Of a stretch of DNA of 64,000 bases, positions 18,656 to 27,032 are shown in pieces (the stretch's first letter is position 1; every line of letters begins with the position of its first letter). The position numbers and the translations under genes were made by a program. Origin of the DNA: Paenibacillus sp. VTT E-133291 (lineage in GTDB: Bacteria > Bacillota > Bacilli > Paenibacillales > Paenibacillaceae); NCBI RefSeq assembly GCF_002264395.1, contig NZ_NFVA01000022.1, forward strand, positions 1 through 64,000. The letters are read 5' to 3'. The notes beneath the pieces were generated by a model. It was not told the origin of the DNA, searched no databases, and saw nothing but the letters and a program-made list of their open reading frames with translations.

Positions 18656-18776
18656 TGCTCGTCGACATTTCTCCGAACTTTCCGCCTAGCAGTTCTTGTA
18701 CAGCGGCAGCAGCATTGGGATCTGGCTTCTTTACTTCAGGAATTTCGATCATGATCTCATCCATACGTTTGAACAT
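18656..18776 (-). pseudogene. 5' remnant of a manganese-catalase-like gene
   Basis: From an ATG at 18776 (good ribosome site GGAGGATGAG just upstream) the minus strand reads MFKRMDEIMIEIPEVKKPDP and then LLGGKFGEMST. This resembles the N-terminus of manganese-containing catalases. After about 40 codons the frame runs into the antisense of the GNAT gene end and similarity stops, so only the 5' end of the gene survives. The family assignment is from memory of the N-terminal pattern and should be tested by search. Confidence 0.55.
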
Positions 18777-18806
18777 TTATATCTCATCCTCCTTCGAGTT
18801 AGGGGA

Positions 18807-18908
18807 TTACTGAGCAATTTTGAGCTTCTTACCAAGCAATAGCGTCATCTGAGTCCGTAAGCTCCGGGGATGATGGATATACGATATAAGCAAGCCGCCA
18901 ATGATCCC
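18807..18908 (-). pseudogene. Possible 3' remnant of a membrane-protein gene
   Basis: On the minus strand one frame ending in TAA at 18807-18809 reads GIIGGLLISYIHHPRSLRTQ and continues to a basic tail ending KKLKIAQ. A hydrophobic stretch followed by a basic tail looks like the end of a small membrane protein. It has no start and runs back into a terminator. It lies just upstream of the catalase remnant, so both could be debris of one older operon. Weak evidence. Confidence 0.25.
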
Positions 18909-18956
18909 AAAAAACAGAACAGCGATCCTCCGATAACAGGAGAATCGCTGTTCTGT
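18908..18956 (-). terminator. Terminator of the GH130-epimerase-GH113 operon
   Basis: Stem ACAGAACAGCGAT with its complement at 18944-18956, extended inward by CCTCC/GGAG. On the minus strand it ends in a T run (18913-18908). It lies 28 bases past the GH130_1 stop. Confidence 0.85.
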
Positions 18957-18983
18957 TGATTTTTATGGACTCTGAACTCTTAC

Positions 18984-20156
18984 TTACAGCGCTAAATTAC
19001 GATCAATGAGGGCGATGCGTTGCTGTACACAAGCATAAGAGCGAAGCGGGTCTTCTGGTGTGTTCAGTACATAATCTAACATTTGGTCAACGGTAGTTGT
19101 CGCTACATGGATGCGAGTGTCGGAGGAAGCGTAGTAGATATAAATCTCACCGTTATCGCGTGCAATCACACCATTACAGAATACGACGTTGGATACATCA
19201 CCGACACGTTCCTCACCGTCTGGTGCGATGAAATGACCGCCTGGGGAATGGGTAACTTTGTTTGGCTCCTCCAAATCAGTTAAAAAGGCATAAAGCACGT
19301 ATCTAAGCCCAGCAGCAGTGTTTCGCACACCATGAGCAATATGCAACCAGCCTTTTTCAGTTTTGATTGGAGCTGGACCTTGACCATTCTTAACTTCCTT
19401 GATGGTATGGTAATGGCGCTCATCCATGATGGTTTCACTCGTAATCACGGCAGCCTCAATTGAATCCGAGAGCCCCCAGCCAATTCCGCCACCGGAACCT
19501 GCATCAATAAAGCCATCCTGTGGGCGAGTGTAGAAGGCGTATTTTCCATCAACATATTCAGGATGGAGCACAACATTACGCTGCTGAGCTGACCCTGTTT
19601 GGAGATCGGCCAGACGTTCCCAGGTCTTCAGATCTTTTGTGCGAACAATACCACATTGGGCTACTGCGCTAGAAAGGTCACCGTGTGGGGCATCTGGATC
19701 TTTACGTTCTGTACAAAAAAGGCCATAAATCCAGCCATCTTCATGGCTTACAAGGCGCATGTCGTAAACGTTAATATCCGGAACATCTGTCTCGGGCAGC
19801 ACGACTGGACGATCCCAGAAGCGGAAGCCATCCACACCATTATCACTTTCAGCTACAGCAAAAAAAGATTTACGGTCATTACCTTCCACGCGGGCAACAA
19901 GATAAAACTTACCGTTAAGTTCTATGGCACCAGGGTTGAAAACGCCGTTGACACCGATTCTTTCAGCGAAGTATGGATTGGTGTCAGGGTTGAAGTCGTA
20001 ACGCCAGATTAGAGGAGCGTGCTCAGCGGTAAGCAGTGGATGAGTATAACGGTCATAAATACCGTTTCCATAAGGGAGCTTTTCATTGTTACGGGTGATC
20101 AGTGCCTCATAACGTTCTGTAAGTTGTTGTTTGCGTTCTTGAAATAATGATGACAT
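18984..20156 (-). CDS. GH130_1 4-O-beta-mannosyl-glucose phosphorylase
   Basis: Cytoplasmic phosphorylase of 390 residues, the size of known mannosylglucose phosphorylases. Expected reaction: Man-beta-1,4-Glc plus phosphate gives alpha-mannose 1-phosphate plus glucose. Visible marks are YGNGIYDRY at the start, the INVYDMRLV segment with the likely catalytic Asp132, [14 protein letters not shown], and [20 protein letters not shown]. Its ATG overlaps the epimerase stop (TAATG), so translation is coupled. The epimerase next door makes exactly its substrate from mannobiose, which supports the call over other GH130 activities. Confidence 0.92.
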   Translation of the reverse strand: MSSLFQERKQQLTERYEALITRNNEKLPYGNGIYDRYTHPLLTAEHAPLIWRYDFNPDTNPYFAERIGVNGVFNPGAIELNGKFYLVARVEGNDRKSFFAVAESDNGVDGFRFWDRPVVLPETDVPDINVYDMRLVSHEDGWIYGLFCTERKDPDAPHGDLSSAVAQCGIVRTKDLKTWERLADLQTGSAQQRNVVLHPEYVDGKYAFYTRPQDGFIDAGSGGGIGWGLSDSIEAAVITSETIMDERHYHTIKEVKNGQGPAPIKTEKGWLHIAHGVRNTAAGLRYVLYAFLTDLEEPNKVTHSPGGHFIAPDGEERVGDVSNVVFCNGVIARDNGEIYIYYASSDTRIHVATTTVDQMLDYVLNTPEDPLRSYACVQQRIALIDRNLAL

Positions 20157-21370
20157 TATACAGTCTCCTTTATAGTTGGTTTGATTCGTCCGATCATTTC
20201 AAAGCAGGCTCTGCTGTTATGATAAGGGCATTTCCAGGCACTAACCTTGGTTGCGTCAGGGAGAGGCAGATGCTTCTCGTCCACACCCCAGTACCATTCG
20301 CCTAATTTGTGATCCACCATATATTTATCAATAAAAGTCCAGGAGGCTTGGGCAGCCTCGTTAAATTTGCTGTTACCGGTCAGCTGATAAGCATTATAGA
20401 ATCCGACAACCGCCTCCGCTTGCGGCCACCAATCTTTATCTTTGCTTAGCAATCCGCTCAGATCAGCTTCATTCCATATCCCGCCATCGGTATCTATACC
20501 TTCTGCAAGAACAGCTTCTGCCATGGAGATAGCGACAATTCGAACACGCTGTAGCAGCTTTTCTTCTCCAAGTATTTCTGCGGCTTCCACAAGCAGCCAG
20601 CTGCCTTCGATATCATGTCCATAGGAGATAATATCTGACTTAACATTCCAGGCCTCATCAAAGAAAAGATGAAAATGCTTGCCTTCGTTATCAATGATAT
20701 GGTCCAGCATCGTTTCAATTAGCTCAGCCAGCGTGTTTTCCAGCTCCTCTGACTTCCATACTCGATAAAGTCCGGTATACGCTTCTAACACGTGTAGATG
20801 TGTGTTCATTGATTTTTTCTCATTCAAGTCCTTGCTGCTAAGGCTGAGGTTATCCGTGATTTGCCATTCCCGTGATAAAGCTTCAACATAACCTTTATAA
20901 ATAGAATCATAGCCGTATTTCTCAACGAGCTGGAATATTTGAATGGCCTCATCTAATACCTCAGGCCGCCCAGTCGCGCGGTAGAATTCAGCCAATGCGT
21001 AGATAGCAAATGCTTGGCCATAGATCTGTTTTTTCTCCTGTGAAGGTCTGCCCTCAGCATCCACCATCCAGTATAAACCGCCATATTCTTTATCGATGAA
21101 ATGATCCATTAGATAGATATAAGCACGTTCTGCCATAACCAGATATTCTGTCTTGCCGTAGATTCGGTAAGCGCTCGCAAAGGACCAAAGAATACGTGCA
21201 TTAAGCACAAGACTTTTCTCCGCGTCAGGTGTTATGTTTAGCTGATTGTCGATTTCACCAACAAAACCGCCATTGATTTCGTCCTTCGTCTGTTTCATCC
21301 AAAAACTAAGAATATTACCCTGTAGCTCATCCTCAAGCTGGGTCAACCATAATTCTGGTGAATTAATCAT
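20156..21370 (-). CDS. Cellobiose/mannobiose 2-epimerase (AGE superfamily)
   Basis: Cytoplasmic (alpha/alpha)6-barrel epimerase, 404 residues, converting beta-1,4-mannobiose to mannosyl-glucose (or cellobiose to glucosyl-mannose). Family motifs are [16 protein letters not shown] near 189-203, [12 protein letters not shown] with His252, [11 protein letters not shown] near 314, and [12 protein letters not shown] with His384; the two histidines match the acid/base pair known in the family. I place the start at ATG 21370. The open frame extends to 21604, but that part overlaps GH113. The ribosome site GAGGAG is 13 bases upstream, a little far. GH113 ends 22 bases before it. Confidence 0.92.
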   Translation of the reverse strand: MINSPELWLTQLEDELQGNILSFWMKQTKDEINGGFVGEIDNQLNITPDAEKSLVLNARILWSFASAYRIYGKTEYLVMAERAYIYLMDHFIDKEYGGLYWMVDAEGRPSQEKKQIYGQAFAIYALAEFYRATGRPEVLDEAIQIFQLVEKYGYDSIYKGYVEALSREWQITDNLSLSSKDLNEKKSMNTHLHVLEAYTGLYRVWKSEELENTLAELIETMLDHIIDNEGKHFHLFFDEAWNVKSDIISYGHDIEGSWLLVEAAEILGEEKLLQRVRIVAISMAEAVLAEGIDTDGGIWNEADLSGLLSKDKDWWPQAEAVVGFYNAYQLTGNSKFNEAAQASWTFIDKYMVDHKLGEWYWGVDEKHLPLPDATKVSAWKCPYHNSRACFEMIGRIKPTIKETV

Positions 21371-21392
21371 TGGTAAGTAGTCACTCCTCACA

Positions 21393-22343
21393 TTACTTAT
21401 TGATTTTCGAGGTGAAGTATTCTTTAATGATCCCAGCGGCTTGTTTGCCATACATACAATAATCATCATTGTGTTCTGCTTCATGAATTGGATAAAGATG
21501 AGTAGGCCAATCCCAAAGCATAAAGCCCTGAACCCAATCTCTGCGCTCACAGCCTTGAAACATTGCCTGATAGAATTTGTTTTGTTCTGCTTGACTTGGT
21601 TCACCCTTTAAGGTCCAATCATTAGGAATTGCCGCGCTCCCACTTCGGCTTGGGCAACCCGCCTCCATAAAAAAGAATGGCTTATTCTGCGATCTAACCA
21701 CACTTTCAATCCGGTCGAGCTGAGCTTCCCAATCATTAGCTGGATAATATCCACTTGAAGAAATCACATCGAGCGCATCCCACCAGGTCACGTTATCCTC
21801 CTGATATTTATCGCAATTATAAGTGAGAATTCCTGAGTAAACCTTCCGAACCTCGGCAATAAGCGTGCGCCATTCGGCATCGCGTCTATCCGCTTGGACA
21901 AGCTCGCAGCCGATACAGAACATCTCACAACCCGATTCTTCAGCGATAGCAGCATAATGCAGAATAAATTTAGTATAAGAGCGGAACCATTCCGACCATT
22001 TAGGCTCACAAGGGACATCCTTATCGAAAAAGTTAATGTGAGCACGCCAAGTTCCGTCCGCACAATTAACAATCGGCTTAAGGCATACCTTAAGCTGCAG
22101 TGACTTTGCTTTACTAATGGCCTGTTTCACTTCTTCGTCAGTAACGGTTGGAGCCTCCCAATAGGGGATTTCCGTAGAATGAGCGGTTGATTGAAGTGCA
22201 CTAAGTGCAATGGCTGTCCAGTTCGCCCCGGTGACTGAAGACATGAGTTCCATCGAACGTTCCGCTTCTTCTGTTGTCCAAGAACCACGTGTACCCGAGA
22301 AGCCCCAGGTTATGCCTGCAATGTATTCGTTGTTAAATACCAT
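21393..22343 (-). CDS. GH113 endo-beta-1,4-mannanase (intracellular)
   Basis: Glycoside hydrolase family 113 member of 316 residues without signal peptide, so it acts on imported oligosaccharides. The acid/base is expected at Glu147 (MFCIGCELVQ) and the nucleophile at Glu227 (FFFMEAGCPSR); the 80-residue distance and total length fit characterised GH113 mannanases. Other family marks are ITWGFSGTRG at the N-terminus and WALVGF-like QGFMLWDWPTHLYP near the end. The ATG at 22343 is preferred over GTG 22355 because AAGGTGG (22359-22353) then has normal spacing. It is first in the minus-strand operon GH113-epimerase-GH130_1. Confidence 0.92.
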   Translation of the reverse strand: MVFNNEYIAGITWGFSGTRGSWTTEEAERSMELMSSVTGANWTAIALSALQSTAHSTEIPYWEAPTVTDEEVKQAISKAKSLQLKVCLKPIVNCADGTWRAHINFFDKDVPCEPKWSEWFRSYTKFILHYAAIAEESGCEMFCIGCELVQADRRDAEWRTLIAEVRKVYSGILTYNCDKYQEDNVTWWDALDVISSSGYYPANDWEAQLDRIESVVRSQNKPFFFMEAGCPSRSGSAAIPNDWTLKGEPSQAEQNKFYQAMFQGCERRDWVQGFMLWDWPTHLYPIHEAEHNDDYCMYGKQAAGIIKEYFTSKINK

Positions 22344-22639
22344 CGAGAATCCCACCTTACATGAAAATAGAAAAGATAATTATTATGTTAATTTGTTATA
22401 TAGTTATTATTAATTTGTTAGTTTATAATAACAACTTAATTCAGTTATATACTTTTTCGGAGATGATTTCAAGGACAATTTATAGTGGCGGCTGGGAAAT
22501 TAGAATAACTTTCGTTATAGTAAATGCAAGACTATAAAAGAGCGAAATCGTACATTGACTTAAGACATAGGAAGAATTCTATTCGTGATGATGGTGCAAT
22601 CATAATAACTGGCAGATACAGCTGGAGGGAAGTGCTCAA
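22344..22639. promoter_or_regulatory. Divergent control region between GH113 and the response regulator
   Basis: AT-rich region of about 296 bases. It contains TTAATTTGTTA twice at 22-bp spacing (22388-22398 and 22410-22420) and inverted arms GTTATTAT (22403-22410) and ATAATAAC (22425-22432). Two helical turns between direct repeats is the arrangement expected for a dimer of AraC-type DNA-binding domains such as YesN regulators. A plus-strand promoter candidate TTGACT-17-TCTATT is at 22555-22583. Confidence 0.5.
22555..22583 (+). promoter_or_regulatory. Candidate promoter of the response regulator
   Basis: TTGACT at 22555-22560, 17-base spacer, TCTATT at 22578-22583. The -10 is imperfect. 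It is 57 bases before the ATG. Confidence 0.4.
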
Positions 22640-23419
22640 ATGATAAATGTTATGATTGCGGACGACGAGGAGGTCATTCGCAGGGGGCTCGAAAAAATCA
22701 CATCCAGGATGGAGCTGGACGTACATGTAATTGGATCCTACGGTAACGGGTTGGAGGCCTGGGAGCATATTGAAAAGTTATCCCGAGCGGAAATAGATCT
22801 GCTTATTACAGATATAAAAATGCCTAGAATGGACGGCTTTATGCTTATTGAACAGGTTAGAGGTTATATGGAGGATTTACCTATTGCCGTTCTTAGCGGT
22901 TTTAGTGAATTTGAATATGCCCGCCGAGCCATCCGTCATGGGGTGATAGATTATTTATTAAAACCTATTGATAAGACTCAGCTATATGAATTGCTCAAAA
23001 GAGTAGAGGATACAAAGAAAAAGAGCGTTAAAGACCAGGAGGAGATCATCTCCCAAGCGGCGGATGGTGGAGAGCATTACGTAGTTGAACAGACTAAAAG
23101 CATACTGGAGAGGGAGTATGATCAGAACTTCGAACTTGAGCGTTTGGCGGAGACCGTCGGTATGAATGCGAGCTACCTTAGCCGGTTATTCAAAATAAAG
23201 ACGGGGCAAACCATCACCGAATATCTAATTCAAATTCGAATTACTAAGGCGAAAGAATTGCTGATCGAGCATCCCGACCTAAAAAATTATGAAATTGCCG
23301 ATAAGGTTGGCTATAGTGATCCGGTTTATTTTAATAAATTGTTCAAGAAAATGTGTGGGATGACACCTAAGGATTACAAAAGTGGCTGTAAATTACCGAA
23401 AATGGAACGTGAGGTTTAG
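22640..23419 (+). CDS. YesN-type response regulator (receiver + AraC HTH)
   Basis: Cytoplasmic transcription factor of 259 residues. The receiver domain (1-120) has the acidic pair DDEE at 8-11, phospho-acceptor Asp58 in DLLITDIKMPRMDG, the Ser of AVLSGFSEF and Lys of YLLKPID. A C-terminal AraC-type double helix-turn-helix (about 148-250) carries ERLAETVGMNASYLSRLFK and IADKVGYSDPVYFNKLFKK. It is shorter than typical YesN because the middle linker is reduced. The only matching kinase in the window is at 13704. It is divergent from GH113 and upstream of the importer, so it likely activates both. A terminator follows at 23445. Confidence 0.93.
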   Translation: MINVMIADDEEVIRRGLEKITSRMELDVHVIGSYGNGLEAWEHIEKLSRAEIDLLITDIKMPRMDGFMLIEQVRGYMEDLPIAVLSGFSEFEYARRAIRHGVIDYLLKPIDKTQLYELLKRVEDTKKKSVKDQEEIISQAADGGEHYVVEQTKSILEREYDQNFELERLAETVGMNASYLSRLFKIKTGQTITEYLIQIRITKAKELLIEHPDLKNYEIADKVGYSDPVYFNKLFKKMCGMTPKDYKSGCKLPKMEREV

Positions 23420-23444
23420 TCCTATATAGGAAGCTATTATTTAG

Positions 23445-23468
23445 GAGAGCGATAAGCTCTCTTTTTTT
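23445..23468 (+). terminator. Terminator after the response regulator
   Basis: Stem GAGAGC/GCTCTC with loop GATAA and seven T. Confidence 0.85.
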
Positions 23469-23590
23469 GGGGTTATTTTCAATAAATTAGATAATAAAAA
23501 CATCATAACAAAAACAAAAATAACAAATACAAGACCAGAAAAAGCAATTCAAACCATCGTTTTGCGTGAAAAATAGATCTATAATGGGTT

Positions 23591-23604
23591 TGTAAGCGAT
23601 ATCA
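23591..23604 (+). promoter_or_regulatory. cre-like operator before the mannan importer
   Basis: TGTAAGCGATATCA matches the cre consensus TGWAARCGNTWNCW fully. It follows a TATAAT at 23580-23585 by five bases and would therefore cover the start point. No good -35 is present, in line with an activator-dependent promoter. CcpA or the local LacI-family protein could bind. Confidence 0.55.
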
Positions 23605-23627
23605 TCACTTTTTTTCAAGAGTATTTC

Positions 23628-23642
23628 TGTTAGTTTGATAAT
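23628..23642 (+). promoter_or_regulatory. Shared mannan-locus element, copy before the importer
   Basis: TGTTAGTTTGATAAT, closely matching TGTTAGTTTATAAT at 22416-22429. A second related patch GTTATTATTTTTGTTAT is at 23679-23695, and its reverse form lies near 23511-23527. All are between the regulator terminator and the binding-protein gene. Confidence 0.45.
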
Positions 23643-23738
23643 GGTAATTACTCTGTTAAATTAATGGTGATGATATAAGTTATTATTTTTGTTATTAAAC
23701 CAAATTAGAGTTGAATGGAAGAGAGGGGTCGTAAAAGC

Positions 23739-25109
23739 ATGAAAAAAGGAAAAACAATGATGGGCTTGATGGCACTGACACTTATGGCAGGATTGTTTAG
23801 CGGTTGTTCCTCAAACAACAACACCAACAATGAAGGCACTAAAAACACAGGAAGCAATGGATCCTCAACAGAGGCGACGGCAGCTCCGGCTGATGATGCA
23901 GCAGCCAAGGATATTAAAGGGGATATCACGGTTATTACACAAAGAACGGATATTGTTGATACCGTATTCAAAGAGTATGCGGCTAAGTTCAATGAGAAAT
24001 ATCCTGATGTAAAGGTGAATTTTGAAGCGCTTGCTACTTATGAAGATCAAATTAAAATTCGCATGAGCACTAGTGACTATGGCGACGTTCTTTTGTTACC
24101 TACAAGCATAGCTATTAAAGATATTCCCGATTTCTTCGAACCACTGGGTACACTCGAAGATATGCAAAAACAATATACAGGGGTAGAAGAACGAGCAGTA
24201 GACGGAGTGGCTTACGGAATTCCAATGACCATCAACTTTAACGGTATTATTTACAACAAACAAGTCTTCAAGGATGCAGGGATTACAGAGGTTCCAAGAA
24301 CTCCTGAACAATTCTTAACTGCTCTGCAATCTGTTAAAGACAAAACGAAAGCTGTGCCTCTGTATACAAACTACGCAGCTGGCTGGACATTGACCCAATG
24401 GGAAGCGGATCTGGCTACAGTAGCTGGTAACCGTGATTATGTGAACATTGGTCAAGTGGCTAGCGACGACAACTATGTTCCAGGTCAACCTCACTATGAG
24501 CTGTACAAAATCCTGTACGATGCAGCACAAAAAGGTTTGATTGAAGAAGATCCAACGACTACAGATTGGGAATCTTCTAAAGCGGATCTGGCTAACGGAA
24601 AAATCGGCACGATGGTTCTTGGATCTTGGGCAATCGGTCAAATCAAAGGTTTAGCAACGAATCCAGATGATGTTGGCTTCATGCCATTCCCTACGAATGC
24701 AGATAAAATCCTTGTACCGCTTGCTGGTGACTACAATCTGGGTGTCAGCGTTCATAGTAAAAACAAAGAAGCTGCTAGAGCTTGGGTGGATTGGTTCATT
24801 AACGAATCTGGCTACCCAACGACTGAAGGTGGCGGTATGAGCCCGGCTATCGGTGCTGAGCTTCCAGAAATTCTGAAACAATATGAAGGTACTGAAGTAA
24901 CCTTTGATACACTTGCAGCTGCTAAAGCCGGTGAAGAAGGCTGGTCTGATGAAATCGACAAACAAGCCGAAATCGGTGCTTGGCAACCAGACTTCAAGAA
25001 ACGTATTATTGAAGCCGCAATTGGCAACAGAAAAGAATCCTATGATGACATCATGAAGGACCTCAACGACAAGTGGAAAGCCGCTCGCGCGAAAGTCACA
25101 GCACAGTAA
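23739..25109 (+). CDS. ABC importer solute-binding lipoprotein (mannooligosaccharide)
   Basis: Membrane-anchored extracellular binding protein of the carbohydrate family 1, 456 residues. The lipoprotein signal ends at GLFSGC (Cys23), followed by a Ser/Asn/Thr-rich tether. It delivers the sugar to the permeases encoded next. The start is ATG 23739 with ribosome site AGAGAGGGG; the frame opens at 23715 without a better site. The substrate is inferred to be beta-mannooligosaccharides from GH113, GH130 and the epimerase around it. A stem-loop after the gene (25150-25187) may raise its expression above that of the permeases. Confidence 0.92.
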   Translation: MKKGKTMMGLMALTLMAGLFSGCSSNNNTNNEGTKNTGSNGSSTEATAAPADDAAAKDIKGDITVITQRTDIVDTVFKEYAAKFNEKYPDVKVNFEALATYEDQIKIRMSTSDYGDVLLLPTSIAIKDIPDFFEPLGTLEDMQKQYTGVEERAVDGVAYGIPMTINFNGIIYNKQVFKDAGITEVPRTPEQFLTALQSVKDKTKAVPLYTNYAAGWTLTQWEADLATVAGNRDYVNIGQVASDDNYVPGQPHYELYKILYDAAQKGLIEEDPTTTDWESSKADLANGKIGTMVLGSWAIGQIKGLATNPDDVGFMPFPTNADKILVPLAGDYNLGVSVHSKNKEAARAWVDWFINESGYPTTEGGGMSPAIGAELPEILKQYEGTEVTFDTLAAAKAGEEGWSDEIDKQAEIGAWQPDFKKRIIEAAIGNRKESYDDIMKDLNDKWKAARAKVTAQ

Positions 25110-25149
25110 CAACTATAAGCTTTCTTAAATGCTTTAGGCGGTAGTGGAA

Positions 25150-25187
25150 GTGGAAGGGGATATGCGATCGGGCATTTCCCCCTTCAC
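25150..25187 (+). terminator. Stem-loop between binding protein and permeases
   Basis: GTGGAAGGGGATATGC (25150-25165) pairs with GCATTTCCCCCTTCAC (25172-25187) with few mismatches. There is no T run, so it probably partly terminates transcription or protects the upstream message. Confidence 0.55.
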
Positions 25188-25237
25188 ATTTAAACGAGTC
25201 ATAAATAAATGAGGATGCTTTTCTGGAGGTGTATCGG

Positions 25238-26119
25238 GTGTTCAAGTTTTCGAATTTGAGTTACAAAAATCAACGTATTGCCATCATATGCTTGTTCTCA
25301 TTAGTACCGATCGTATTGCTACTCACGTTTGCTTATTATCCAGTCATCAGTATGTTTCGGTACAGCTTCACCAGCTGGAATGGCCTAAGTAAAAATATGG
25401 AGTACGTTGGGTTAGAGAACTACAAAACCATTTTTACGAAACCGGAGTATTTTTCCGTATTTAAGGTCAGCTTGTATTATTTCTTTACCACCTTTATTCA
25501 GATGGCGCTTGCTTTGTATTTTGCAACCATTCTGAGCTTTAGTGTTCGCATGAAAAATTTATTCAAAGGGATCTTGTTCTTCCCAACCTTGCTAAACGGT
25601 GTAGCGATCGGCTTTATCTTTTTGTTCTTTTTCAAACCAGATGGAACGCTAGATACGATTCTTAACCTGCTCGGACTCAGCGGTTTACAGCAGAAGTGGC
25701 TGCTCAATCCGAATTTGATTAACTTCTCACTTGCAGGTGCGTCACTGTGGAGATACATGGGGATGAATTTCCTGATCTTCCTTGGGGCTATTTCCTCGAT
25801 CGGTTCGGATATTTATGAAGCTGCTGAGATTGATGGTGCAAACCGATGGCATCAGTTTATGCATATTATTTTGCCAAGTATTAAGCGAATTCTGCAGTTG
25901 AACTTGATCTTAGCGGTTAGTGGCGCCATTGGAGTATTTGAAATTCCATACGTCATGACAGGCGGATCTAACGGAAGTAGTACATTTGTTATTCAGACGG
26001 TCGATGTAGCTTTCAAATATAGCAAAGTTGGATTAGCGTCAGCGATGGCCGTAGTTTTGCTGGGTATCGTTATAGTAGTTACTATTTTGCAGCGCGTTCT
26101 GATCAAGGAGGAGAAATAA
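25238..26119 (+). CDS. ABC sugar importer permease 1
   Basis: Inner-membrane permease of the MalF/UgpA type, 293 residues, about six membrane helices. The EAA loop EAAEIDGANRWHQF (about residues 197-210), which contacts the ATPase, is present. The GTG at 25238 is chosen because GGAGGTG (25225-25231) lies 6 bases upstream; the GTG at 25229 overlaps that site. It forms a pair with the next gene, 3 bases away. No ATPase gene is in the locus, so a shared MsmX-type ATPase must drive transport. Confidence 0.93.
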   Translation: MFKFSNLSYKNQRIAIICLFSLVPIVLLLTFAYYPVISMFRYSFTSWNGLSKNMEYVGLENYKTIFTKPEYFSVFKVSLYYFFTTFIQMALALYFATILSFSVRMKNLFKGILFFPTLLNGVAIGFIFLFFFKPDGTLDTILNLLGLSGLQQKWLLNPNLINFSLAGASLWRYMGMNFLIFLGAISSIGSDIYEAAEIDGANRWHQFMHIILPSIKRILQLNLILAVSGAIGVFEIPYVMTGGSNGSSTFVIQTVDVAFKYSKVGLASAMAVVLLGIVIVVTILQRVLIKEEK

Positions 26120-26122
26120 ACT

Positions 26123-26956
26123 ATGCATTCTGTAAAATATACCACTGCTAGTATATTCAAATATCTCACCTTGATTTTGGGAGCACTTGCAGCGTTGATA
26201 CCCATCGTAGTTGTATTTTTTGCTTCATTAAAAACAGGGCCAGAATACGCTTCAACCGGACCGTTAACGCTGCCAGAGAATTGGCTGAATTTCTCCAACT
26301 ACACTAAGGCTTTTGTTGATGGGAAAATGCTTCTGGGATTTAAAAACACGGTCATTATCGTTGTGATCTCTATCCTGGGTGCAACGCTGACGGGTTCAAT
26401 GATGGCTTATATTTTATCCCGCTTCAAATTTAAAGGCAGTAAAGTTCTTATCAGTATGTTTCTGATTGCTACTCTGATTCCGGGTGTTACTACGCAAGTA
26501 GCAACTTTCCAAATCATCAATCACTTGGGCTTGTTTAATACCAGATGGGCACCCATCGTGATGTACCTCGGTACGGATATTATCGCTGTATATATTTTCA
26601 TGCAGTTCTTGGATTCGATTTCCGAGTCACTGGATGAATCCGCGATGCTGGACGGGGCTTCGTATTGGACGATTTATTGGAGAATTATTTTGCCGCTGCT
26701 GAAACCGGCGATTGTAACAGTAATTATTGTGAAGGGCGTAAATATTTATAACGATTTTTACACTCCTTTCCTTTATATGCCGAAAACAGATCTCCAAACG
26801 ATCTCCACAGCGCTCTTTAAGTTTAAAGGTCCGTACGGATCACAGTGGGAAGTTATATGTGCGGCGATTATGATCGCAATTATCCCGACCTTGGTTGTGT
26901 TTACCGCGTTGCAAAAGTATATCTACAATGGATTTTCGCAAGGTTCCGTGAAGTAA
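26123..26956 (+). CDS. ABC sugar importer permease 2
   Basis: MalG/UgpE-type permease of 277 residues with six predicted helices and an EAA-like loop ESAMLDGASYWTIYW near residue 173. The ribosome site AAGGAGGAG lies within the end of permease 1, so the two are coupled. It is followed after 76 bases by the GH130_2 gene in the same direction, most likely one operon. Confidence 0.93.
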   Translation: MHSVKYTTASIFKYLTLILGALAALIPIVVVFFASLKTGPEYASTGPLTLPENWLNFSNYTKAFVDGKMLLGFKNTVIIVVISILGATLTGSMMAYILSRFKFKGSKVLISMFLIATLIPGVTTQVATFQIINHLGLFNTRWAPIVMYLGTDIIAVYIFMQFLDSISESLDESAMLDGASYWTIYWRIILPLLKPAIVTVIIVKGVNIYNDFYTPFLYMPKTDLQTISTALFKFKGPYGSQWEVICAAIMIAIIPTLVVFTALQKYIYNGFSQGSVK

Positions 26957-27032
26957 GCTTAGTAGTAGATTTCATAACAGTACTAGATAAAATAGCAATC
27001 TAAAAAGTTGCATACATTTGGAGGGAATACTA

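Noticed and set aside
21371..21604. Longer N-terminus of the epimerase
   Set aside because: It would overlap the last 70 codons of GH113, and the family sequence begins at the ATG at 21370.
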